DNA from: Salpingoeca rosetta
Lineage: Eukaryota > Opisthokonta > Choanoflagellata > Craspedida > Salpingoecidae
Assembly: GCF_000188695.1 (NCBI RefSeq)
Contig: NW_004754916.1
Location: 674,276 to 686,775 of the forward strand
Length of the DNA: 12,500 bases
Reading direction: 5' to 3'
Part shown: one piece after another, positions 1 through 10,461 of the stretch
Layout of the letters: every line of letters begins with the position of its first letter
Position numbering within the stretch: position 1 is the first letter of the stretch
Notes under the pieces: model-generated
Databases searched by the model: none
The model's input: only the letters and a program-made list of their open reading frames with translations
Told to the model about the DNA's origin: nothing
Made by a program: the position numbers and the translations under genes

Positions 1-28
1 ACAACTCACATCTGGCCTAACTCCTTAG

Positions 29-95
29 TGTGTGCAATGTCTCCGTGCCTGTCACGAAGTGCCCGCGTCATGTGTGTGTGCGTCTCGTGTCTCCC

Positions 96-152
<57 letters not shown>

Positions 153-861
153 CGTGCGTGTGTGTGTCTAGTCTTCTGCTCTTGTACCACTCTGTTGCTC
201 CCGGGTGAACCTGGCTCTCTATCCAGCGCATAACTAAATCCATCGACGTTCCCTCACACCAATATCCCTCGCCGCCACCCGTCTCCGCCAATGTTCCAGA
301 TTGCGGCAATGAATCTGATTGCTGCCGACCGCATCACGGAGGGCGTTGATCTCCTCGTCACCATCGGACACATCCGCGACGCCTGCAAGTGAGTGAGTGG
401 CAGCTGGAGGGACAAATGAGCACGCTCGGGGGCGGCGTTGGAAGCGCACGCGTGACGGTGGTGCTCATGGTCTGGTTGTTGTCGTGTACAGTTGCACGTT
501 GTTGTGGAGGTGAGCAGCATTGCATGAGAACCTTTGTGCTGTGCAGTTGAGGTCTTGCATGTTGTGTGACCGAGTTGACTGTGCTCATGTTGCGCTGCTT
601 TTCGCTGTCTTGGATGCGCACAAGGTATTTGCAAGCGTACGGGCGATGGGCGGAAGCCGTAGATCTTGCAAAGACGCGACTTAGCACCCAGGCCGCGCAC
701 GCTGTCGTGTGAGTGCGGCATAAGCTGCTGCTGTTGGTGTTGTCGTGAGTGTTGTGAGCGTTGTTGTTGTTATGAGCGTTGCTGCTACTGCTGCGTTTGC
801 TCGTAGCGGAGAGATTACCGCACCCAACCAGCTCAAGTGCTCGCCTTTCCACTCCCCCTCC

Positions 862-951
<90 letters not shown>

Positions 952-1568
952 ACACACACACACACACACACACCAACACACACACACACACACCAACACA
1001 AACGACCGACAGGGAAGAGTATGCGACGCACCTGTGCAGCCATCGGCAGTTTGGCGAAGCGGCGCTGCACTTTGTGACGACGAACAACACCGATCGAGCC
1101 GTCGAGTGTTTGCGGTCCATGCAGCAACCGCACATGGCTGCCCTCTTCCTCCTGCACCGCAAACACGAGCTCGACAAGGTGCACAAAATGTGTGTGTGTG
1201 TCTGCCTGTCTGTTTGTCTGTCTGTCTGGTTCTCCTTCTCCGCTCTCGCGTTTGTATCCTGCTCAGCTCACACATGCTTCGCCCCCCCCCCCCTTTAGAC
1301 TGCTGCCGCCGCTGACGTGTCTGCGTCGTCTTCGTCCGCGCCCCATGACCAACAACAGCAGCACCACCAGCACCACCAGCACCACCAGCAGCAGCAGGTG
1401 TCGGCACCACTGGCAACATGCGATCGCCTCGCTGCGGGGCCGCCGCCCAAGAGCGCCGTCTTCCTCGACTATGCGCGCCTCCTCAACCGGTTCTCCCTCG
1501 ATCAGGAGGCAAAATGGGTCTGCCGCCACTTCGCAAAGCTCCCCATATCACACCTGGAGGACGCGTAG
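29..1568 (+). CDS. WDR11: WDR11 homologue, C-terminal exons (5' partial)
   Basis: WDR11 is a WD40 protein of the WDR11-FAM91A1 complex, which captures AP-1 vesicles at the trans-Golgi (family knowledge). Only its C-terminal helical part is here. Exons: 300-388, 625-708, 1013-1178 and 1299-1568, ending in TAG. An exon at 29-71 is possible but weak. All junctions are GT...AG and phases match: phase 2 after 388 and 708, phase 0 after 1178. Residues such as IAAMNLIAADRITEGVDLL, DACKYLQAYGRWAEAVDLAK, EEYATHLCSHRQFGEAALHF and FLDYARLLNRF align in order with the remembered end of human WDR11 (NMIANGKLAEGVQLL, ACRYLQTYGEWNRAAWLAK, YADYARSL). The last exon starts with a Ser-rich then Gln/His-rich insert, encoded at about 1321-1398 and absent from the human protein. 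The gene runs tail-to-tail with the unknown gene at 1996-3009. Identity is confident; the first exon is not. Confidence 0.88.
99..167 (+). repeat. (TG)25 microsatellite in a WDR11 intron
   Basis: An uninterrupted TG tract covers 99-148 and degenerates into TGCG/TG units to about 167. It lies in the intron ending at 299, on the donor side and in the GT orientation on the sense strand. If the weak exon 29-71 is real, its donor (GTGTGTGTGC at 72) is itself part of a short TG run. Confidence 0.95.
863..1003 (+). repeat. (AC)44 and interrupted CA tract at a WDR11 acceptor
   Basis: A pure AC run covers 863-950, followed by further CA blocks interrupted by CC and CCAA to about 1003. It ends only about 10 bases before the exon that starts at 1013, so it takes the place where a polypyrimidine tract would be expected. 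The sense strand is CA here. The donor half of the same intron (709-800) is rich in GTT, TGTTG and GTGAG units. Confidence 0.95.
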
Positions 1569-1995
1569 TTGGACGGGTGTGCGAAACCATGTGCGGAACG
1601 TTGTGCCGTTGTTGCAGCCCTCTCCCTTTCCCATCTTCCTCTTTGTTTGTCTTTGTTGCTGGTCTCTTCCCATCTTCTCTGCGTTACAATCTTATACTGG
1701 GTCAGAACACCACCACCACCACATCACCACCACAACCCTCAACTACGGGTAGGCATAAAAAGGATGGCAGGAACCGTGCCGGCAAGTATATAGCAAAGCG
1801 GAAAGCACTTGGTCAACATTGAGGGGACACACACACGCACGCACACAAGCACACCAGCACACACACATACACACACACACACACACAAGCGCGCACACGC
1901 ACACAAGCACACAAGCGCGCACACGCACACAAGCACACAAGCACACACACACACACACATACACACACACACAAGCGCGCGCACACACACACAAC
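1569..1995. other. Intergenic gap between convergent gene ends
   Basis: This stretch lies between the stop of the WDR11 homologue and the apparent stop of the minus-strand gene. It begins with pyrimidine-rich sequence (1617-1685), then a CCA-rich stretch near 1708-1735, then the CA minisatellite. A lysine/arginine-rich open stretch at about 1750-1821 on the plus strand has no visible gene structure and is not called. I see no clear AATAAA signal in either direction. Confidence 0.6.
1826..1993. repeat. CA-rich minisatellite with AAGCGCGCAC units
   Basis: Imperfect CA repeats carry regularly placed AAGCGCGCAC and CAAGCACA interruptions. A block of about 26 bases starting AAGCGCGCACACGCACACAA occurs twice in direct succession (about 1888-1939), and an AAGCGCGC element returns near 1972. 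On the minus strand this is a GT-rich tract immediately after the stop of the gene at 1996-3009. Confidence 0.85.
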
Positions 1996-3009
1996 TCATA
2001 CGCAGCAGACAGGCATGGTGACGACGGTGGCGCCAGACTTGCTGACGCACGGCACCTGCACGGATTCCACGCGCTCGTAAAGGTGCTTGACTTCGCCCTC
2101 AAAGGCGCCCGTTGGTGTGATGGTCACGGAAATGCGCCGAACAGTGACGTCGGCAACGACGGTGCCTGGTGGTGCCGTATCTGTGCTCGTCGTGGTGATT
2201 GCTGCAGTGGCGGTCGCCTCATCAGCAACACCAGTACCTGTTGGTGTCGTGTCTGGCTCGTCCACCCACATTGGATCGCTGGAAAGGTCAGTGTCCTGGG
2301 CCTGCGCTTCAACTTCTTCGTCGTCACCAGCCTGCTGCTCAGCACTACCACCTTCTTGCTGCTGTTGTTCTTGTTGCTGCTGCTCGCTCTCAAGCCCGGG
2401 CTCTTCTTGGTGAGCGCCATCGGCATCATCGTCGTCATCGTCGTCATTGTCGTCGCCGCTGTCGTCGGCATCCGGCTTCTGCCATGGGTACACGCCGAGC
2501 GCCAACTTCATGGCCTTGGCCGCCTCAGCATCTGCCTCCGCGGTGTCATCGTCGTTGTCCTCCGCGACGTGCATGTCTGGCTGCTGGCTGAAGCGGGACA
2601 CCTTGAATGAGGAAGCATCCCGCAGCAGGGCTGTGTCCCATGCGTCATCCTCGTCGCCCTCGTCGTCGTCGTCATCGGCCCCATCTGCGGGCTTCCAAAC
2701 TGGGTCGTCCTCCAGTGCAACGCGCAGCGTGTCCTCCGCGTGCTTGTTGCGCACGAGCCCGCCAGAGCTGCTGGAGCTCTGGGACGAGGTGAGCTTACGA
2801 GCACCGGCATCAGCGCCGTCCGCGCATGTAGCCTGCTGCTGTTGTTGCTGTTGCTGATCGGCCGCGTCGCCCGTGCCTTCTTCAGTCTTGCCCAGCTTCT
2901 TGTGCATGAGGACGGTGCTGCACTCGCGAAAGCTCATGCGCATGGCGTTGGGATGCCGCGCCACGTTGGCCAGCGCACCCTTCTTCTCCACAACAGTCGC
3001 CTGGTCCAT
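1996..3009 (-). CDS. Acidic, glutamine-rich protein of unknown function (337 aa)
   Basis: I do not recognise the family. The frame is open from ATG at 3009 to TGA at 1996 with no intron needed. It stays open upstream to 3186, but that part is ACA/ACG-rich and looks like 5' UTR. Residues 8-42 are basic and look ordered (ANVARHPNAMRMSFREC, STVLMHKKLGK). Residues 52-59 are Gln8. Asp/Glu-rich tracts lie at about 111-123 and 182-196, and a Gln-rich stretch at 210-218. Three tryptophan-containing acidic contexts recur: DDPVWKPADG, YPWQKPDADD and SDPMWVDEPD. Residues 286-322 alternate like beta strands (VTVRRISVTITPTGAFEG, VKHLYERVESVQVPC). The composition suggests a mostly disordered soluble protein with small ordered ends. 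The end is uncertain, because the last codons overlap GTATGAGT, a good splice donor, so more 3' exons may exist. Confidence 0.75.
   Translation of the reverse strand: MDQATVVEKKGALANVARHPNAMRMSFRECSTVLMHKKLGKTEEGTGDAADQQQQQQQQATCADGADAGARKLTSSQSSSSSGGLVRNKHAEDTLRVALEDDPVWKPADGADDDDDEGDEDDAWDTALLRDASSFKVSRFSQQPDMHVAEDNDDDTAEADAEAAKAMKLALGVYPWQKPDADDSGDDNDDDDDDDADGAHQEEPGLESEQQQQEQQQQEGGSAEQQAGDDEEVEAQAQDTDLSSDPMWVDEPDTTPTGTGVADEATATAAITTTSTDTAPPGTVVADVTVRRISVTITPTGAFEGEVKHLYERVESVQVPCVSKSGATVVTMPVCCV
2830..2856 (-). repeat. Poly-glutamine codon run
   Basis: Mixed CAG/CAA codons on the minus strand encode eight consecutive glutamines (about residues 52-59) of the unknown acidic protein. A second, interrupted Gln run lies near 2352-2380. 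The codon mix suggests a tract kept at protein level rather than a recent pure-repeat expansion. Confidence 0.8.
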
Positions 3010-3675
<666 letters not shown>

Positions 3676-4723
3676 CTACTGCACAAACACGTGCTGCTCT
3701 GCGTATTTGTAGATGAGCAGCGATGCGCTCACGTGCACGTTCAGGGACCGCGTGACGCCCTTCTGCGGGATTTCCACATTCACGTCCGTCTCCTGCACGC
3801 GCGCGGGCCAACACAGAGGCACGACATGGGCACACGCAGATTGAGCAATGGCGCTCATTCACTTGCCAACCACACACAACACACACCATTACACACACGC
3901 ACGCGCACCGTGAGGAGGTCGGCGGGGATGCCTTTTGCCTCGTCGCCCAGCAGCAGCACGGTGTACTCTGGGAACTTGACCTGCGGCAGCGACACGCTGT
4001 CCGCCGTCTGCTCCACACCAACTGGAGATGGCACGTGTCACGTCAGAAAGGGAGTGGGAATTGTGAGATATGCACATGTTCACGCACATGCACGAAATAT
4101 ACACACGCCTTGTTCACACGTACAACACGCAGACTCACCGATGGTGTATCCCTGCTGTTTCATGGAGCGCAGCCATTCCGTGAGGTTGGCTGGCTCAACA
4201 AACTCAAAGTGCTGCCAGCGCTCTGAGGTGACGCTCAACGCGCGAAACTCCTGCAGTGACAACGCAGTGCAGTGAAGCAGCATACACCAAGTTGAAGCAA
4301 CACGGAAGCAGCTTCGAATGCGATTTAACGAGACTTACTACACACACGCACGCATCCACACAAACACACGCACGCAACACACACACACGCACACACGCAC
4401 ACACGCACACACGCACGCACGCACACGCCCTAGGTAGCATCATTTCACCTTGGTTCGCGTGTATTTTTCGGCGGCAAGGACAAGCATGCCGACGTTGAAG
4501 ATTTCGCACGTGCGGCTCAGCCCACCGAGGTTGGTGCCCTGTTGTTGCAGACGATATGCTGTGAGTACGCGTGGATTGACCAACAAGGCAGAAACACTGG
4601 TCGTCACTGGCAGCCCAGCACAGCGACCAAGGAGCCTGTTCCACTGACCAGTGAGATGAGGGAGGCGACAACGACCAGCTTTGACCGCTGGCGCGTGGCG
4701 TGCCGCTGGCTCTGCGCTGCATT
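3676..4723 (-). other. TARBP1: SPOUT (TrmH-type) methyltransferase domain of the TARBP1 homologue
   Basis: Five exons encode the catalytic domain. KLVVVASLIS and GTNLGGLSRTCEIF form SPOUT motif 1, with the conserved Asn and the catalytic-type Arg. RALSVTSERW and GYTIVGVEQTAD follow. LLLGDEAKGIPADLL is motif 2. VEIPQKGVTRSLNVHVSASL is motif 3, with the Ser-Leu-Asn-Val of the trefoil knot that binds S-adenosylmethionine. Spacing between motifs equals that of human TARBP1 as I remember it (20 residues from VLVV to LSV, for example). The codon split between 4139 and 4021 (G|TT, Val) and the clean joins elsewhere confirm the exons. The protein ends EQHVFVQ, close to the usual family end. All expected catalytic residues are present, so the enzyme looks active. 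Confidence 0.95.
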
Positions 4724-4868
4724 CTATTCCATGAAAAAGGACACACACAAAAATGTGACGTGAGGAAGAGGGAGAGAGATGGAGAGGGATGGAGGAAGGA
4801 GAGACAAGGGCGTTGAACCCCCGATCGCCCGCAATACCCCCCCCCCACACACACACACAAACACACAA

Positions 4869-4908
<40 letters not shown>

Positions 4909-7900
4909 ACACACACACCTCTGCGCCAAATGCGACTTCGTCCTGCGCGGCGAGGAGCGCGGACGGGTCAATCTTCTTCTGGATGTCTGCGCCCATGTCA
5001 AGCGCACCATCGCCTTCTTCGTTGTCGTCACCGACACCTTGCTCGTCACCGTCGTTGCCAATCGCGTCCACCTCCTCGCTCTGTTGGTCAGTGCACTGGG
5101 ATGAGAAGCTGAAACTCCTGCACGCTTCCCCCCTCACCTAGAACAAAGAGTGCAAACGTGCTGGCGGCCACTCCCCCCCCCTCCTCCCAAAAGCAAGGCA
5201 CCACAAGGACCATTACCTCGTCCTCGCCCATGCGCCGGACTTCTTGCTTGGATCGCCTGTCAACAATGTGCATCAAGCAATCCATCACGTGAGCATGGCA
5301 CGTCAATAGCCAAGATGTGCAATAATAACCACTGTCACTCCTCTCCAGTATCACAATGTCAGCGCACGTGCACACACACACACACATTTACACACGCACA
5401 AGAACCACGCGTACAAGAACCACGCACACACACGCACACACACACACGAACCACACAAGAAACACACCCACAACTCCTCTCTCCTTCCGTCACCAGTACG
5501 TACATGCCAATGAGTGCGTCTGCGGCCTTTGCGCGGGCAGGTGCCGCCCACTTCCCGAGCGCGCGCTCATCGGAGAACTGGCGAATCAATGGCGACGACA
5601 GCGCCTCGTCCGCCGCCAGCCCAAACAGCACAGGGCCCTCCGTAAAGTTGAACTGCACCATACGACAGGGAAGGGTGACAGGGGGTGGTGGTGTTGGTGG
5701 TGCGTTTGTTGCTTGTGCGCGGTTGTGTTTATGTGTGTGCGTGTGTGTGTGGTTTGTTCGCTTGTGTTGTCATACATGCACTTGTTTTGGCTTGTGTTGG
5801 CGGGTGCATGTAGTGCCAATGACACACGAGCCATCCGCACTGTCGCCAAACCAACACTGAACATCCTTCATGCTGGCGCCCACACAACAGCTGCCGCACC
5901 TCCAGTGACGTGTCGTGGATGGGATCAAACGTGGAGAAGAAGAAATCCGCGCGAAGGCCAGTGACGTATTTGAAGACGTCGCTCTCGTGCTCCAGAAATG
6001 CTTTTGTTCGCTGCAGATACGGGTCGCGCAGCACCGACTCGATATCCAGCCCGTTCCCTTCATCACGCGTCTGCTCCAACAACTGGTGGGTGGAAGAGTG
6101 TGGCAGTTGTTGTTGTTGTTTGCATCACGTGGCATTGTATGAATGAATCGTGGGTGAGAGACACAAGCACGCAAAGACGCAAAGACGCAAAGACGCAAAG
6201 ACGCAAAGACGCAAAGACGCAAAGACGCAAAGACGCAAAGGCCGTTCACCTCAAAGGTACCACCTCTGCAACCCCCCCCCCCACCTCACACACACACACA
6301 CACACTCACTCATTCATACATACACACATACACACAATCCGCACCCTGATGACAGAGTAAAATGTGGTTGAGCTGTATAGCCGCGCCGTCATCTGCAGGA
6401 CAAACGAGGTTCCAAGTTGAGATGTTAGTGCTCGCGCGTTAAAGGTGCATCGTACAAGCACACAAATGCACATAGAGCGCGCATGGAAACAAACACTGCC
6501 ATCGTCCACGCACGTGAATGGTAAGGGAGAGCGGAAGGGAGAACTGGAGGAGAAAGCTGCACATCTCGAGCCATTTTGAATCACGCGGGCGATAGGCGTC
6601 CACGACGCGCCACATCACTGTCAGCACAGAGCAAATGTGCGCCACCCTACAGCAATCGAGAGGGGAGGTGGTGAGGAGTGAATTGAGGGAGGGTGGTATG
6701 GAAGGCAAAGAGAAGAATTTGGCAAAGTTCTTCCAGATGTACCTGCAACACACAAACAAACACACAAACAAACAAACAAACAAACAAACACACAAACAAA
6801 CACACAAACAAACACACAAACCAACAAACACACACACAAACAAACAAACAAACAAACACACAAACAAACACACAAACACACAAACCAACAAACACACACA
6901 CAAACAAACAAACAAACACACAAACAAACACACAAACCAACAAACACACACACAAACAAACAAACAAACAAACAAACAAACAAACAAACAAACACAAATA
7001 AACACACAAACAAACAAACAAACAAACAAACAAACAAACAAACACAAATAAACACACAAACAAACAAACACAAATAAACACACAAACAAACAAACACAAA
7101 TAAACAAACAAACAAACAAACAAACAAACAAACAAACAAACAAACAAACAAACAAACAAACAAACAAACACAAATAAACACACAAACAAACAAACAAACA
7201 CACAAACAAACACACAAACAAACAAACAAACTCAAATAAACTCAAACAAACAAACACAAACTGCACCTGGCCTCGGCGTTGGTGTCCATGTTAGCGAGGG
7301 ATTCAAAGGAGAGGCGCCCCTCTGCGAGGAAGAGCATCAGGCACCACTCAATCATGTACCGAACAGAGTGATGCCGCTCCGAGGTGAAGCGTGCCAAACA
7401 GCGCCGCAGCAGGGCATCCTTCACGTCGTCCGTGCCGCGGTCCGCCATGAGCACCAGCACCTGCCAGCACCGGTGCTTCGAGCGGTGGTCGAGCGTGTTG
7501 GTGTGGAAGTTGGATCCGTCGGCCGTGATGGCGTCGTCCGCAGCAGCCAGCGCAGGGTAGAGCAGCGAAACTGCAACCAACGCCACGAGCAAGCATGTGT
7601 GCGCATGAAGAGGTGTGCGTGTGCGTGAGTGTGTCATGTGAGACTATGAGAGGTGAGGACAAGCACCTGTCGACGGCCCTCCAAGCACAAATCAGACCAC
7701 CGCTGAGACAAACACACAGAAGCCCTGCTTGACTCACGCGTTGCCGGGGAGAGGCTGAAGACAGCGCCGAGAAGGATGGCGCGATTCACGCGGGAATCCA
7801 ACGGCGACGTGACCCCTGACGAAAGTGGCGGAGCACACAGAGCAAAACTCACACGTGAGAAACTCAATGTCATACAAAACAAACACATTCCCTTCCCCCC

Positions 7901-10362
7901 CCCCCCAAACACACAACCACAACACAACCACAACACAACCACAACACAACCGCAACCACAACCACAACCACGACACAACAGCGCACCGTTGGGAAGCTGC
8001 AGCGTGACGAGCCCCTCGGCTGTGCAGTATGCGATGGTGTCGTAGATGACAAGGAGCGTTGGCAGCGTCAAGGGGCCAAACAGCAGCATCTTCGCCACCG
8101 TCGGCGCAAGCCCTTTCACAACCGCGTGCTGCAGCGCATCGCTGCCACCATGACCATCATTCGTGCTGTCGTCAACAGCAAGTGCCGTGTTGGCGTGGGT
8201 GAGCGTGCTGCTGAGCCACAGCGACGTGCTCAGCATCATGCCCCGCTTCTCCTCCCGTCCCGCGTTCTCCGCCACAGTCAACAGCTCCGACACCCACTGC
8301 GCCACGGCTGCCATCACGTCCACGTTCATGGCAGCCGCTGTCGTGGCGACCGGGTTAAACACCACAGCGTTGGCCGCGTGCAGCAGCGCCAGGCCCGGTG
8401 CAACTGTGCGGCCGTGCGAATTGACCGCCGTTAGCTCGCGCATGAGCGTCGACAGCAGCGCGTGCACGGCGTGCGCATCCACGTCCGCCACGCGCGTCAG
8501 CCAGATGGCGAGCGCGGCGGCGGTGATGGTGGGCACTGTCTCTTCGCGCATCATGCTGTTGATGGCGGCTGTCACCTCCACCAGCAGCGCCCGCAGACCA
8601 GCACCCGTCATGCGCGCGCGGGGTCCCGCCACAGCACCAACAGCACTCGCGCCATGGACACCACCAACACCACCCACAGCATCGCGTGTGCGCTGGATGG
8701 TTGACGGGTAGGGAACGAATGGGCTGAGGGCCGTGACGGCAAAGCAGCGCATGGCGGCAAACAGGACGTCACGCACGCCAACCCAGCAGTGCTCGGGGGC
8801 AAGGCGGGCAAGCCGCGACCACGGCATGTTGCCTGCAGGCACGCGTTCGCGCTCCTCGGCTGACAGAGACCGCTTGGGCACGCGGCACGAGGCAAGCAGC
8901 AGCACCCGCTCGCTCAACATGTCGTCTGACCAGACGCCGTCCACACCAACACCGGCATTTGCCGTGGGCAAACACGCGAGTGCGCATACGCCAATGAGGC
9001 GGCGGTCCTCCTCCTCGCTCTTCACGTGCACAAGTTGGAGGGGTATGTGCATGTGTGAGTGTGTTTGTTTGTTAGTGTATGTGTGAATGTGTGTGTGCGT
9101 GTGTGGTAGTGTATGTGTGTGTGTGTGGTGTGTGGTGTGTGAATGTGTGTGAATATAAATGTGTGTGTATGTGTGTGTATGTGTGATGTGGGTGAGAGGT
9201 GTATGGGGAAGGAGAAAACGAGGCAGGATGGATGAGGGCGGGGAAGATTGAGAAGGCGAGCAGCTGTATTGGATAGGTGGAAAGAAATGACCAACGAACC
9301 TGCATAGCCCACGGAAGGGCGCGTTGTTCCACAGCGGCGTGGATACTGCGGGTGATCTGACAACGCGGGAAGGGAACGTAGCATGAGACATGGACGTCTG
9401 AGCATCGTCGACGCGGAAAGTGTCTCGAAAATGCCACATAACACAAACACACACACACACGCGCGCGCACGCACGCACGCACGCACACAATCTTTGGCCA
9501 GGACCTTGGCGAGGATACGGAGGGCGTCCAGCTCAATCTCAAATGCATCCGGGTCAGAGAGAACAGCGAGCGCATCGCGCGTCCACCTGGACAGGCAATA
9601 TTGCATCACGCTTTCGGCAGCAGCGGCGCTGTTGCGTCGTGCCCATTGGCTCATCTCCTGCGCAAACGCTGATAGCAACAACCAGGACAGTCGTTCCGAG
9701 CACAGCAGGTGCATTTGAGCCGCGGCAGATTGAGTCGCAAACATGAGCTTTGGGGGACAAGTGCAAATTCAACAGAACGAGCACGTGTGCACACAATTAC
9801 AGACACACGCCCACACGCGCATCCACACGCCCACACGCACATGCATACACACACACGCACACACGCATCCACACGCCCACACGCACATGCACACGAACAC
9901 ACACATACACACACGCGCGCACGCACACACGGACGTGCATGTACAACCAGCTGACCTGTTGTGTGGCGGCGCTGCTGGAAGAGGATGACGTCTGTCCTAC
10001 AGCCGAGCGGCTCGTGCGCATCCGCCGTCAGCAGCAGCTCAACACACGCGGTAAACAGCGACAGCAGCCGCGTCTTGCGGCCCGCAGGCATGTGCGTACG
10101 CCTGATGTGTATGTGTGTGTGTGTGTTTGTGACGGCTGGCAAGTGGGTAGAGAAGAAGATATGCGTGGGTCATAAGCTCTAAACGTTTCAACGCAAGACG
10201 AAGACCGTGTGGCCGTACGTGAAGATGGAGCGAAGGGTCGACCAAAAGTCGGAGAAGCACGCGTCAGCAACATCTGTTGAACCCAAATGGAATCAATAAA
10301 TGAAATGAAGCCAGTTGAGCAAACCAAGTCAGGAACTACCTCTCAAGTGCACGCAAGGCTAG

Positions 10363-10461
<99 letters not shown>

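Larger units (their letters stand above)
4919..6646 (-). other. TARBP1: Pre-SPOUT linker and helical exons of the TARBP1 homologue
   Basis: Exons 6514-6646, 6345-6392, 5900-6082, 5504-5652, 5217-5256 and 4919-5095 encode the region just before the SPOUT fold. VAHICSVLTVMWRVV aligns with human KTSICTFLAVLSHL, TARLYSS with VRLYAL, and FFFSTFDPIHDTSLE with FFFATFHPLKDYCLE. IQKKIDPSALLAAQDE aligns with VQKKIIPWNSRVSDLD. Exon 4919-5095 also carries an Asp/Glu/Gly-rich insert of about 35 residues just before IQKKI. Donor GTACGT at 5503 (phase 2) joins a 40-base micro-exon at 5217-5256, giving ALIG-M-RSKQEV. Confidence 0.85.

Noticed and set aside
1750..1821. Lys/Arg-rich 24-codon open stretch on the plus strand after the WDR11 stop
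   Set aside because: It could be read as a further exon ending in TGA, but the WDR11 homology already ends before 1568, there is no matching donor that is needed, and chance is a sufficient explanation.
1819..2610. 263-codon plus-strand open frame with hydrophobic runs
   Set aside because: It starts inside the CA minisatellite and then runs antisense to the Asp/Gln-rich gene. The apparent membrane-like Leu/Val runs are the complement of Asp and Gln codons.
6169..6240. CRISPR-like array
   Set aside because: The units are directly adjacent with no spacers, and the context is a eukaryotic intron. The same applies to the heptamers at 12345-12442.
6439..7266. Minus-strand open frames of repeated Cys-Leu-Phe-Val over the CAAA array
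   Set aside because: They are produced by a tetranucleotide repeat that lacks stops in several frames. The TARBP1 alignment passes straight from 7267 to 6646, placing the array in an intron.
8163..8711. 182-codon open frame on the plus strand
   Set aside because: It is antisense to the long TARBP1 exon 7987-9019, is Ala/Ser/Thr-rich in the manner of a shadow frame on GC-rich coding DNA, and has no recognisable motif.
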